From Pycnococcus provasolii (lineage: Eukaryota > Chlorophyta > Pseudoscourfieldiophyceae > Pseudoscourfieldiales): 64,000 bases of DNA. Positions 8,129-17,141 of the stretch are shown here, in pieces. Under the pieces are notes generated by a model. It did not search any database. It saw only the letters and a list, made by a program, of their open reading frames with translations, and was not told the DNA's origin. Position 1 is the stretch's first letter. Every line of letters begins with the position of its first letter. Made by a program: the position numbers and the translations under genes. The stretch lies in NCBI GenBank assembly GCA_049487715.1, contig CP150546.1:558001-622000 (forward strand). Direction: 5' to 3'.

Positions 8129-10246
8129 TCAATCGGAACGCCAACCGCCGTCATCGTCTGCGCTGTCGATGGAAGACATGTCGTCGTCGTCGTCGTCGTC
8201 GTCGTCGAAAAGTCGTGCCGGTGTACCTAGCGTCGGATCTGTCGTACTCGTGAAATATGCGCCGGGCGAATAGCCAAGTGGCGGCGATCCAGGTACGTAG
8301 AGGCTTGCGAGGCGGTTTGCGGAATTTGGTATAGGTCGTGCCTCGGAGCGTGCCCAATTTGCCATTGCATATTCTGGGGGAGCGAGCTTGCGTCGCATTT
8401 TCTCCTCCGTGGCCGCGAAGGTTGCAGCGCGAGCGTATTCGTCGAGATCAGCCTCCTCGGGATCGGCAGCCTCAGTCCAAAGATGTTCGGCATCAGAAAT
8501 CATTGACTGCAGACTTGCAAGTTCTTCTCGTGCATCATGAAGAGCCGTCTCAAGGATCTGACGCTTTTTGCGCTCAGCAGCCAACTCAGCTTGGCAACTC
8601 GACAGCTCATTTGCGAGTGCCTCGTTTAGTTCGACCAGGAATGACTGTGGTTCGGCGGCACCTGCAGCATCCGGGACTCCGGAGAGTGAGACGGATATTG
8701 TATACGAGGGTGATGCTGCGGCAGCAGGCGTAGACTCGGCAGCACTGGATGCAGGGCTCGGCGATGGCTTGGAAGGGTTGTGCGCTTTCGGTTGAGCCGC
8801 TGGTGTAGGCTTCGGCGATGCTGCCGGTGGTGGAGGAGGCTTCTTTGGCTGTGCTGACGGCTTTGGCGGTGCAGCTGGCGGCGGAGAAGGGTTTGGAGGT
8901 GCTGGCGGTGACGGCTTGGGTGGAGCAGCAGGCGCCGGTGGAGCTGCGGGAGGAGCTGGCGGTGGTGCCGGCGGCGACGGCTTGGGAGGAGCGGGCGGTG
9001 GTGACGGCGCCGCGGGTGGCTTCGGCGGCGGCGGCGGCGGCGGCGAAGGCGAGGGATTTGGTGGTGGCGATGATGTGGTGGAGGCTTGGTTCGCTGCAGA
9101 ATCTTTTGTTCCTTTGGACTCGTCAGATGGCAAGTCAATTGGCTTAGGGCTCACAGTCGTTGTTCGCCGCCGCGATGGCGGCATCGCTCGGCTTGATGGC
9201 TTAGGCAGTGGCGCAGGACTATCCTTTTCTTCGTCGCTGCTCGACAGATCAAGTGCACGCACACGAAACGGACCCGCAATCTTGCTTATTGGTGGCGTCG
9301 ACGACGTTGCAGCCTTCGGCGCCTTAGCAACTGCCTCCTTGGGTGGTGGTGGTGCTGGCGCCGACTTCGGCTTCAAAGCGGGCGCGGAGTGCGCTGGTGC
9401 CGACGCGGTTTTGTCCGTCGCCTGATTTTGATCTATGGCCGACTTGTTCATTCCTGCCGCCTCATGCACTGCACTCACAAGTTTTTCCGCGCCGATTCCC
9501 TCCTGTGTTGGCTTCAGATGCAACTCGCGTTTGCGACCATTAACACTTGTTTTCAGCACGAGGTTGCCTAGTGCGCTGACTGCCGCACCCATGAACGACT
9601 CGTTCAGCTGTATGCGATCAAGCACTTTTGTTGCCTTGTTGTTGCTCAGCTCAAGCACGCCTTCCTTGATGGAAAGGTGCAGCTGCAAGCTCGGCGCATT
9701 CGGATCTCTGGGATTTACCGCGCGTACTTGATAGCTTTGCTTTGTCTTCTTGTCAGCCTCGGGCTTTTGTCCCGCGGGCGCTGGCGGTGGTGCAGGCTTA
9801 GACGTCTCCGGTGGAGGAGGCGGTTGCCGGCTTGCGGGTGTTGGGGGGCTTGCAGCAGCCTCTGTCGTCGACGGTGCGGCTGCGGAGTCGGTTGCGGACG
9901 ATGCCGGGCTTCCGACCCGACTGTCGTGTCTCACTTTCTTTAGACGTGCTGCCAGAAGCTCTGAGAGCGGCGGTGCAGCCAGCGGTGTTCCCGATGGAGC
10001 GGGTGGTGGTGATGGCATCGGAGCTGGCGTTGAAGTTGTCGCGGCATCCTTTTCAGCCTTTCTCGCTTCCATCGTCTTCGCCTTTTCTGCTAGGAGTACG
10101 CTAAGCGGCGGCGGTGGTGGTGGAGGCTTCGGTGCGCTTGCATCCGCAGGCTTGGTTGTGCCCCCCGCACCTCCTGCACCTGTAGGCGGCGGCGGCGGCG
10201 GTGGTGGCGGTGGCGGCGGCGGTGGCGGTGGCGTGCCTGGCGGCAT
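8129..10246 (-). CDS. Proline-rich protein with PH-like domain
   Basis: 705 residues from the ATG at 10246. The frame stays open to another ATG at 10282. The protein opens with a run of about 17 prolines. Two similar motifs follow, PPLSVLLAEKAK and PPLSELLAARLKKV, which look faintly like actin-binding WH2 helices. At about 180-275 lies a compact domain resembling a PH fold: alternating strands, QLHLSIKEGVLELSN, and a final helix KLVSAVHEAAG. Then come very long Pro/Ala/Ser tracts, a short coiled coil near 570-620 and an acidic tail with nine Asp in a row. Proline tracts plus PH-like and WH2-like parts would fit an actin or membrane scaffold, but that is inference. The gene ends 23 bp from the convergent sialyltransferase stop. 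Confidence 0.75.
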   Translation of the reverse strand: MPPGTPPPPPPPPPPPPPPPPTGAGGAGGTTKPADASAPKPPPPPPPLSVLLAEKAKTMEARKAEKDAATTSTPAPMPSPPPAPSGTPLAAPPLSELLAARLKKVRHDSRVGSPASSATDSAAAPSTTEAAASPPTPASRQPPPPPETSKPAPPPAPAGQKPEADKKTKQSYQVRAVNPRDPNAPSLQLHLSIKEGVLELSNNKATKVLDRIQLNESFMGAAVSALGNLVLKTSVNGRKRELHLKPTQEGIGAEKLVSAVHEAAGMNKSAIDQNQATDKTASAPAHSAPALKPKSAPAPPPPKEAVAKAPKAATSSTPPISKIAGPFRVRALDLSSSDEEKDSPAPLPKPSSRAMPPSRRRTTTVSPKPIDLPSDESKGTKDSAANQASTTSSPPPNPSPSPPPPPPPKPPAAPSPPPAPPKPSPPAPPPAPPAAPPAPAAPPKPSPPAPPNPSPPPAAPPKPSAQPKKPPPPPAASPKPTPAAQPKAHNPSKPSPSPASSAAESTPAAAASPSYTISVSLSGVPDAAGAAEPQSFLVELNEALANELSSCQAELAAERKKRQILETALHDAREELASLQSMISDAEHLWTEAADPEEADLDEYARAATFAATEEKMRRKLAPPEYAMANWARSEARPIPNSANRLASLYVPGSPPLGYSPGAYFTSTTDPTLGTPARLFDDDDDDDDDMSSIDSADDDGGWRSD

Positions 10247-11291
10247 AATAAAAGAAGCACGACGAGACGGTACGGTACGCAATTCTCAGACACGCGGCGT
10301 ATACTTACGGTCGCCAAGACTTAAATCAATCTCAATGTAAGGGGTACCTAAAACACACACACACACACACACAGAATGACAAGCACGTTTCGACCTTCGG
10401 GTCCGAGGACCTGGTTCGAGAGATTCGAGGTGTTCCGTAGAGGTACCGAACGACGATGCGGTTCATGCGGCCGGCGACAAGCTCACAAGCGAGTGTACCG
10501 TGCTGTATCACGGTAAAGTTTATCGTCGCCAAGGGGAAAGCAAAGACAAGACAAGCGTGTACTGATTCTTCGAGACTTCGACGCCGACCATAGCGCAGGT
10601 CCATCGCGCAGGTCTGGATATCGCGCAGGCCGCAGGTGCATCGCCTACCTTTAAAAAAAAAGGTTTAGACTAAGCTTGAGGTTTCACTTTCGCGCACCTG
10701 TTTCGCGCGTTGAATGTCGTGCATTCGGCGCAGCAGGCCTCTCTCGCTCATCATGAAGTTCATCTTCATGAATGACACACGAATGGCCATCATGCCGACC
10801 ACCTGTGCCGACCAGATGGCCGAGTGAGGGAGTGTGTGAGTGAGGGAGTCGCATGAGGTTGGCGAGCGGGATCCGCCGTTGCCTCAGTCCGTGTGAGGAC
10901 GTGTGATGAGCTTGAGCTTGGTGAGCTTTGCTCTGCAGAGCTCCCTCTTGGAAAAGAAAGAAAGAGCTCCCTCTTGGCGCAGCTCTTTCTTAAGCGTTTT
11001 CGTTCGACGCGCGTTACTCCCAGCCGGTGCACCTCCATCCAGGTGGTGTGCCCTTAAGGCTTAAACTACCAAAGATTCCCACGTTCCCCTTCCCGGAACT
11101 TCCCATTCTGCCATTCGTTGGTAACAAACAGGTGACCAGTGGTGAACTCGTGTGGAGCCCTGTTTCTTTCTCAAGAGAGCTGAGCTTGCTGAGCATAATA
11201 CAGTAAGCTGGCTTAGATACATATACATATTAACGCACGTTTCGTCGTTTTTCGTTTTGCGTGTTTTTCGTTTTTGGTTGAAGAAAGAAGT
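10247..11291. other. Intergenic region with (AC)n microsatellite
   Basis: About 1 kb without a convincing gene. It contains an (AC)n tract at 10352-10373, a strong splice-donor-like GTAAGT on the minus strand just upstream of the proline-rich gene, and a duplicated GAGCTCCCTCTTGG at about 10937 and 10966. Part could be 5' exons of the proline-rich gene (see findings). Confidence 0.5.
10352..10373. repeat. (AC)n microsatellite
   Basis: An uninterrupted CA/AC dinucleotide run of about 21 bases upstream of the proline-rich gene. Confidence 0.9.
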
Positions 11292-11879
11292 ATGGCGGGA
11301 CTCGACCCAGGAGGCATAGACCCCAACCCGTGGTGGAAAAAAGTCGAAGAGCCTCTCCCGCACTGGCAAGGACCCGTGGGAGTTAAGGAGGATGGAGGAG
11401 GATCCACGCGCGGACGAGGCACGGTCGGAAAGATGCTCGTGCACCGCGCTGTCGCGAACCACAACACCGACGAAATCGTTCGCCTCATCGACGACGGCGA
11501 GGACGTCAACGAGGTGGAGGGTGCCGGAGGAACGCCCTTGCACGTCGCCGCCGTCGAAGGGTGGATTGAAGGCGCGGAACTGCTCCTGCAGCTCGGCGCT
11601 AAAATCAACGCAACCAACAACGCGGGCGACTCGCCGTGGCACTGGGCCATGCACCACAAACAGGAGGAAATGGTGGACTTCCTCGTGAAGAACGGCGCCA
11701 ACAAGCAGCAGGGACTCGTCTTGGTGCCGGACCACGTCAACAAGGTGTCCGACTTCTACGAGAAACCGTGCTGGGCGCACCACCCGAAGCCGCACGACGA
11801 GTACGTCGCGCTGAAGAAGCTGCAGGAGGAGATTCTCGAAAAGGACAAGAAGTCGCTCATCCCAGGCTTCGGCCTCTAA
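11292..11879 (+). CDS. Small ankyrin-repeat protein
   Basis: 195 residues from the ATG at 11292. A Trp/Pro-rich N-terminus (PNPWWKKVEEPLPHWQGP) is followed at about 50-140 by three ankyrin-type units. Their hallmarks are MLVHRAVANHNTDEIVRLI, then GGTPLHVAAVEGWIEGAELLL, then GDSPWHWAMHHKQEEMVDFLV. The C-terminus is charged and ends KSLIPGFGL. Ankyrin repeats bind proteins, and the partner cannot be told. There is no leader peptide, so it is probably cytosolic. It is convergent with the RecQ gene, with 66 bp between stops. Confidence 0.8.
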   Translation: MAGLDPGGIDPNPWWKKVEEPLPHWQGPVGVKEDGGGSTRGRGTVGKMLVHRAVANHNTDEIVRLIDDGEDVNEVEGAGGTPLHVAAVEGWIEGAELLLQLGAKINATNNAGDSPWHWAMHHKQEEMVDFLVKNGANKQQGLVLVPDHVNKVSDFYEKPCWAHHPKPHDEYVALKKLQEEILEKDKKSLIPGFGL

Positions 11880-11945
11880 GGAGAACAACAGCGCGTGTAA
11901 CGAAAGCATTCAAAATTAGATATTACAACAATGCGACAAATGTCG

Positions 11946-14549
11946 CTACTTCTTCGCGAAAAACGAGGCGATGTCGCGCTGTTTCTTGCCCTCCGCGTCA
12001 GGGGCTGGCGGTGGCCCGCTCGGTGGAGGTTTGGCGGTTTCTTTTGCCGGCTCATCAAAGAGAGATGCTGCCGAAACGAAAGGGAGAGACGCTGCCGACA
12101 CGAAGAGGCTGGCACCAGCAGATGCGCCGGTAGGTGCTGGCAGAGGCGGCGGCGGCGGCGGCGGCGGCGGTGGTGCTTGCGACTTCGCTGACGTTTTCTT
12201 CTTGCCTCGGCGCTGCACACCTTCGCCGCCTTCGTCGTATCCCTCCGCCTCCGCCTTAGCGGCGTCGAACGTATCACGGTTCCCGCGGCAGCAGGCGTCA
12301 CACCAGTGCGGCTCTTTCGTGCGTCTCGCACGATCTGCAGCCATACGTAGGTGCGCATGGACGTCACCCCTCGCAGGGGCCGCCATAGCATCCGGCGAGT
12401 ACTCGTTCCGGCATCCCGCGTGAGATTCGGAGAAGTACCGAAGCAAAGACGTGCGGCGGCAAGTTGCGAAGTCTTCGGCGTAGTCAACCACCTTTTTAAG
12501 CAAATCCAGTTGTGTCTGCTTCGACTTGCGTTGCGCTTTCCCGCTCACTCCAGGAATTCGGCCGCTTGTGATGAGGCTGGACACGCGATGCACATCCGAC
12601 TGAGCGTAGAGCAGTAGGCAGTGGCTCAGCTTGCCATCGCGACCCGCACGGCCAATCTCCTGGTAGTAGCCCTCCAGACTTTTTGGAACGGTGTAGTGCA
12701 CGACATACCGCACGTCGGGCTTGTCAATGCCCATGCCAAAGGCGATTGTCGCGCATATGATGGGCGTCATGCCGCGTATCCACATGTCCTGAACCTTGCT
12801 TCGCTGATTAGGTGTCAAGCCCGCATGGTACGCCTCAGCAATCTGACCGACCCCGCCTCCCTCGCCGCCCGCGGCAGCCTCCGCGTCGTCCATCGTCTTC
12901 CAAGCACTGTTAAGAAGATCGCGAACACTCTCGCATTCGTCGCGTGTTAGGCAGTACACAATCCCACTTGCATTGCGCCTGTCCGGATCGACTCGTACGA
13001 AATCGAGCAACTGCACAATCGACTTGGGGATTCCAAGGTCTTCGTCACGACCCTTCTTCTTGAGCTGCACCTCGAGACGAAGGTTTTTGCGGTCGAACTT
13101 GGACGCAATCAGCGCATAGGACGACGGCGACGATGCTGCAGCTGCCATCGCGGCTTTCGATTTGCCCTTTGCCTTGCTGCCGCTGCTCATTCCAAGCAGC
13201 TTCACCACGTCTTCCTTCACGGCTGTCGTCGCCGTTGCGGTCAAAGCCATGATCGGCACGTTGGGGAACGATTTTCTTCGCACGTCGCCGATGCACTTGT
13301 AGTCAGGCCGGAAGTCGTGACCCCACTGCGATACGCAGTGCGCCTCGTCGACGACAATGCGCGCCAGGAGTCCCGCCTTGTACAATCGCGTGAGGCAGGC
13401 GTTCAGGTTGGTGCTCTTTGCGAGCTGTTCGGGTGTCACGTAGAGAAGCTTGCACGTCGGGTGCGCGGAGTACATTAGCTCGCGCGTGATGGCGCGGCGG
13501 AGGGTCAGCGGCACGGCGGACGACACCACCGCGGAGGGGATGCCCATGGGAGTGCCATTTGCACCGCGATTCTCGTGCAGCCCTCGCACCTGGTCCGCGA
13601 TTAAGCTCAACAGTGGGCTGATCACGACGCTCACACCCGGCGTCAGCACCGCGGGGAGCTGGTAGCAGAGCGATTTGCCGCCTCCCGTTGGCATCAGCAC
13701 GAAGACGTCGCGCCCTCGCAGCGCTGCCTCCATCGCCTCGTGCTGGCCCGGGCGTAGGTGCGCGTTGCCAAAGACCTCGGTATTCGCCGTTTCGATGGCC
13801 AAGATCTGGGCCTCGACGTCAAAAGCTGTTGGGTCCGCAAGCGAGCGACGCACCACCGGAGCACTGCTGTGCCAACCTGTGTTTGGCGGCGGCGCACCAT
13901 AGGCTGCCGGCGCATCGGCGGCGAGCGCGTCGATGCCTCGTGCGCTTGTGCTCGGGTCGCGCCAGCGTGGCGGCGAAATGGACGTGTCATCGTCGTTGTC
14001 AAAGTCAAAGGCACGTCGCGGCGCTCGCGGAGGAGATGTTGGCGGTCGCGGAGCAGCAGCAGAAGGAGGAAGAGGTGGTGGTGGAGGAGGAAGTTGCTGT
14101 GCGTTCGCGGCGGGAAAGTCGTCGGTGAGGTCGATCACGTCGTTATTCGTCGCCGGAGGTCTGCCGCCGCTCCGTCGTCGTATTGTCGTCCTCTCCTCGA
14201 AGTCGTCGTCGTCGTCCGAGCCTGAGTCGATGGTCGTCACGTCACGCGCGCGCGAGGCAGGTTGTGCCGCAGCAGCAGGCGCCTGCGCGACAGGCTGCAG
14301 AAAGCTCGCGAGCGACGGCCTTCCACCCGCTCCACCAGCTGCTGCATTCCCAGTATGACTGGAACGCCTCAAGTTGACCCCGGGCCCTGTACCCGCACCA
14401 GATGCAGATGCGCGTACAGGTCGCGTCGACGGGCCAGGTGCGTCGTTATCGGAGGAGTCGATCAGGTCGGCATTCGTGAAACCACCACCACCACCACCAC
14501 CACCACTGACGGCAGAGGAGTCGCACTTGCGCAGTAAACGGCGCGGCAT
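11946..14549 (-). CDS. RecQ-family DNA helicase
   Basis: 867 residues. The N-terminal 240 are disordered, with acidic hydrophobic motifs including VIDLTDDF at 138-145. The helicase core spans about 245-645: Walker A MPTGGGKS near 286-293, DEAH at 401-404 (DEAHCVSQWGHDFRPDY), MALTATAT near 434-441, an arginine-finger region EIGRAGRDG at 631-639, and CATIAFGMGIDKPD near 599. A RecQ zinc-binding region follows with Cys697, Cys713, Cys750 and Cys753. There is no obvious HRDC domain. The last residues, Q857-R-D-I-A-S-F-F864, form a canonical PCNA-interacting (PIP) box. RecQ helicases unwind D-loops, forks and G4 DNA 3'-5' in the nucleus. A long intrinsic poly-Pro tract (about 792-804) lies between zinc domain and tail. 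Confidence 0.93.
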   Translation of the reverse strand: MPRRLLRKCDSSAVSGGGGGGGGFTNADLIDSSDNDAPGPSTRPVRASASGAGTGPGVNLRRSSHTGNAAAGGAGGRPSLASFLQPVAQAPAAAAQPASRARDVTTIDSGSDDDDDFEERTTIRRRSGGRPPATNNDVIDLTDDFPAANAQQLPPPPPPLPPSAAAPRPPTSPPRAPRRAFDFDNDDDTSISPPRWRDPSTSARGIDALAADAPAAYGAPPPNTGWHSSAPVVRRSLADPTAFDVEAQILAIETANTEVFGNAHLRPGQHEAMEAALRGRDVFVLMPTGGGKSLCYQLPAVLTPGVSVVISPLLSLIADQVRGLHENRGANGTPMGIPSAVVSSAVPLTLRRAITRELMYSAHPTCKLLYVTPEQLAKSTNLNACLTRLYKAGLLARIVVDEAHCVSQWGHDFRPDYKCIGDVRRKSFPNVPIMALTATATTAVKEDVVKLLGMSSGSKAKGKSKAAMAAAASSPSSYALIASKFDRKNLRLEVQLKKKGRDEDLGIPKSIVQLLDFVRVDPDRRNASGIVYCLTRDECESVRDLLNSAWKTMDDAEAAAGGEGGGVGQIAEAYHAGLTPNQRSKVQDMWIRGMTPIICATIAFGMGIDKPDVRYVVHYTVPKSLEGYYQEIGRAGRDGKLSHCLLLYAQSDVHRVSSLITSGRIPGVSGKAQRKSKQTQLDLLKKVVDYAEDFATCRRTSLLRYFSESHAGCRNEYSPDAMAAPARGDVHAHLRMAADRARRTKEPHWCDACCRGNRDTFDAAKAEAEGYDEGGEGVQRRGKKKTSAKSQAPPPPPPPPPPLPAPTGASAGASLFVSAASLPFVSAASLFDEPAKETAKPPPSGPPPAPDAEGKKQRDIASFFAKK

Positions 14550-14726
14550 ATCCCCCCGTGTGCAGAGAAAAAAATGAAGCAGATGAGAGGGCGCGAAAGA
14601 CCGGGAAAAGGGGAGTCCTGCTTTGCCTGCTTGGAAGCGTTTGGGGGTTTAGAATCCCCGTTTGGGGGTTCTCCATTCTCGGAATTTTTGGTACACGTTT
14701 CCACCTCTACTCTACAGTTTCTTTGT

Positions 14727-15773
14727 CTACATGCTAAGCAGCTCCTCCTTTGTCGCCTGCGTCGTGTACGCGCCGACGTTGTGCGCCTTCAAGCCGCACG
14801 CTCGTGCGCGCGCAAGCACGGTCTCGACGACCTTTTCTGGGGACGTCACGTCTGGCGTGCGCACGTTGCACGCAACCTCCACGACTTGCACGGCACCGTC
14901 CGAGCTGTGCGCGGCGAGCGCCTGCTCCACCGAAGAACGCAGCGACTCCAAGTCGGCGTCGCCTAGATTCGGCGGGAAGGGCGGCGTCCTCTTCGGCAGC
15001 GCCATCGCCTCCACGCCTGGTAGGCCGCCGTGCCGTTCGGCAATCGCGCGGGCGATCGAGCGCGCACGGGGCAGGAGGTCGTCGTCGTTCACACTTGCAT
15101 CAGAGACTACCAAAGGCACGTTGACGTGAGTCACCCATGGCGTTGCTCCCACGCATACAATTCCGTGTGCGTCATGCACGGTTGCAGGTCCACCGTCAGG
15201 CGCGAGAGTGTCGGGAATGGCGTTCTTCGCCGTGCCGCCGGCGCCCGTTCCCTGCCAATTGCCACTCGTCTCGCCGGCAAAGTAACCAAGCGAGCGGCGT
15301 ATCGCCGAGAGGCGTACGTCGCCCGACGCGCTAGCTGCGCCGTACAGGTAGTACGGTAGGTGTGGCGACCCATTTCCCAGCCGCTCCGCCACAGCGCGCG
15401 CCGCGTTGGCTGCGGCATCCATGGTCGCCTCTTCGGCTAGCGGGTGCACGCTGACGTGGTCCAGCACGCCGAGCCTTGGGTGCGCCGCGTGCTGTTCGCG
15501 CATGTCCACGATGTCAGCAGCGACCGTCGCGACGCCTGCGACGGCGTCCGCGAGATGTTCGGTGAATGTTGGTGCGGTGGCGACGAACGTGAAGCACGTG
15601 CGGTTGTAGTCGACGTCCGGGAAGGTGGACGCAAGGATGAGCCCCGGTGGCTGCGTGAGTGACTTCGCTGCCCGTAATAGGCGCTCGATGGCGTGCCATC
15701 GTCGTCCTTCGGAGACGTAAACGTGGCACGCGAGGCGGTGAGCAACAGCGACACCACCAAGGTGGTGAGACAT
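14727..15773 (-). CDS. Formiminotransferase-like protein (FTCD N-terminal domain family)
   Basis: 348 residues from the ATG at 15773. The frame upstream is a run of Val codons and is rejected as coding. The protein matches the stand-alone formiminotransferase fold: YVSEGRRWHAIERLL near the start, HPRLGVLDHVSVHPL near residue 115, and GTAKNAIPDTLAPDGGP mid-protein. In animals the domain transfers a formimino group from formiminoglutamate to tetrahydrofolate. Plants keep stand-alone homologues of uncertain substrate, so a folate-linked transferase is the safe call. No organelle leader is clear. The promoter side carries the MITE-like element at 15836-16068. Confidence 0.8.
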   Translation of the reverse strand: MSHHLGGVAVAHRLACHVYVSEGRRWHAIERLLRAAKSLTQPPGLILASTFPDVDYNRTCFTFVATAPTFTEHLADAVAGVATVAADIVDMREQHAAHPRLGVLDHVSVHPLAEEATMDAAANAARAVAERLGNGSPHLPYYLYGAASASGDVRLSAIRRSLGYFAGETSGNWQGTGAGGTAKNAIPDTLAPDGGPATVHDAHGIVCVGATPWVTHVNVPLVVSDASVNDDDLLPRARSIARAIAERHGGLPGVEAMALPKRTPPFPPNLGDADLESLRSSVEQALAAHSSDGAVQVVEVACNVRTPDVTSPEKVVETVLARARACGLKAHNVGAYTTQATKEELLSM

Positions 15774-15828
15774 GACAACAACAACGACGACAACAACGAC
15801 GACGACAATCCAATCCCCAAAGTGAAAG

Positions 15829-16075
15829 GTTTGATCAAGGGGAGATAACATGGGGTGGCAACTCCGGGGGGGGGTCTCACGAGTTCCGGAGACAGACCAA
15901 GGGATGGACTTACAGCTCAGGTTGCTTTCGGGCAAAAGGGACCCCACTCTTGGTCGTATCTACGTACTGGTCTGGTCTAACTGCCTTACACTTACGACCA
16001 AATGTCTGTCTCCGGAACTCAAACAACGGTGCCTGGTCGGAGTTGCCACCCCATGTTATTTCCCCTTGGTTTGAT
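15829..16075. mobile_element. MITE-like element: 31-bp terminal inverted repeats, 7-bp target duplication
   Basis: The element is 15836-16068 (233 bp). Both ends begin CAAGGGG reading inward. The left repeat (15836-15866) and right repeat (16038-16068) match over 31 bp with one mismatch. A second inverted pair (15881-15897 and 16004-16020, 17 bp, perfect) lies inside, and a third 9-bp pair (15950-15958 and 15993-16001) inside that, so the element can fold into a long hairpin. It is flanked by the direct repeat GTTTGAT (15829-15835 and 16069-16075). There is no open frame. TIR plus TSD plus small size defines a non-autonomous DNA transposon. A 7-8 bp duplication and a YARNG-type terminus would fit the hAT group, but that is inference. 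Confidence 0.8.
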
Positions 16076-16139
16076 GTTCTGTTCGGGGTTCCAACCTATC
16101 GTAACCCCCGAATAATTCATCTGTTGTGGAGTCCTGGTC

Positions 16140-17099
16140 ATGCCGCCCTCCTTGACGAAGTTGCGCGCCGTGCCATGCCGCTACTTCCTCTCCGCAGGAG
16201 GATGCACGAAGGGACACGCGTGCCCGTTCTCGCACGAATTCACAATTAGCCGAGGCGCCTCATCTGATGCGTCGGATTCCAACGTGTGTCGTTTCTTCCT
16301 GCAAGGCACGTGTGCATACGGCTCCAAGTGCCGCTACGACCACGTCCGGCCGAAGCGTCTGCCAGCAGTGGCTGCGCCTTGTGCACCGCAACAACAAAAT
16401 CAACAACCACCGACAAAAAGTCAAACTCCCTCAACGGCACCGGCATCAACACCGGTGCCTCCACCGCCTCGGGAGAACCCGTGGGCTGCGCGCGCCGCCA
16501 ACGCCGCCGCCGCCGCGCCACCAACGCTGACGACGGCGGCGGCGCCTTCGATGTTCGATAACGGTGACGAAGAAGGTGACGACGACGCTGTCTTACGGCG
16601 AGAGCGTGCTCTCGCCATCTCTGAAGGAGTGGAATGCGGAATCTGCCTTGAGCGCGTTTTAGCAAAGGATGTACTTTCTGAGCGAAGGTTTGGTATATTA
16701 ACGGGGTGCTCACACCCGTTCTGCTTGATGTGCATACGCGGCTGGAGAGGGACGACAGATCGACCCGGCGCCGATATCGACGGCGCTGTTCGAGCGTGCC
16801 CGCTTTGTCGAGCTCCGAGCCACTTCGTGGTGCCATCAACGGTGTGGTTTGCTGACGAAGAGGACAAGGACGCCATAATACAACGATATGTCAGCCGCCT
16901 GAATAATATTGATTGTCGCCACTTCAACCAAGGTGCGGGCACATGTCCGTTTGGTACATCGTGCTTCTACCGCCACCGGTACGCCGACGGCACTCTCGAG
17001 GAGACTTCGTTGCGAAAGTACGGGAATGCCGACGGTGAGGTGAATATTGTTCAGCCGGTGCGTCTCGCGGAGTTTCTCTCGCGCTCGCACATCCTGTAA
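16140..17099 (+). CDS. Makorin-like RING E3 ubiquitin ligase with CCCH zinc fingers
   Basis: 319 residues. Two CCCH fingers open the protein (CRYFLSAGGCTKGHACPFSH, then CRFFLQGTCAYGSKCRYDH). A Pro/Ala-rich linker follows, then a RING finger at about 163-225 (CGICLERVL, CSHPFCLMCIRGW, CPLCRAPS). A third CCCH finger follows at about 260-280 (CRHFNQGAGTCPFGTSCFYRH). The order CCCH-CCCH-RING-CCCH is that of makorins, RNA-binding ubiquitin ligases. The makorin Cys-His motif usually found before the RING is not evident. The gene starts 71 bp right of the MITE-like element, so its promoter probably lies in or beyond that insertion. Confidence 0.88.
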   Translation: MPPSLTKLRAVPCRYFLSAGGCTKGHACPFSHEFTISRGASSDASDSNVCRFFLQGTCAYGSKCRYDHVRPKRLPAVAAPCAPQQQNQQPPTKSQTPSTAPASTPVPPPPRENPWAARAANAAAAAPPTLTTAAAPSMFDNGDEEGDDDAVLRRERALAISEGVECGICLERVLAKDVLSERRFGILTGCSHPFCLMCIRGWRGTTDRPGADIDGAVRACPLCRAPSHFVVPSTVWFADEEDKDAIIQRYVSRLNNIDCRHFNQGAGTCPFGTSCFYRHRYADGTLEETSLRKYGNADGEVNIVQPVRLAEFLSRSHIL

Positions 17100-17141
17100 T
17101 TCTTTTTATCAATAATATTTGTTCTTCTACATAGCATAATT

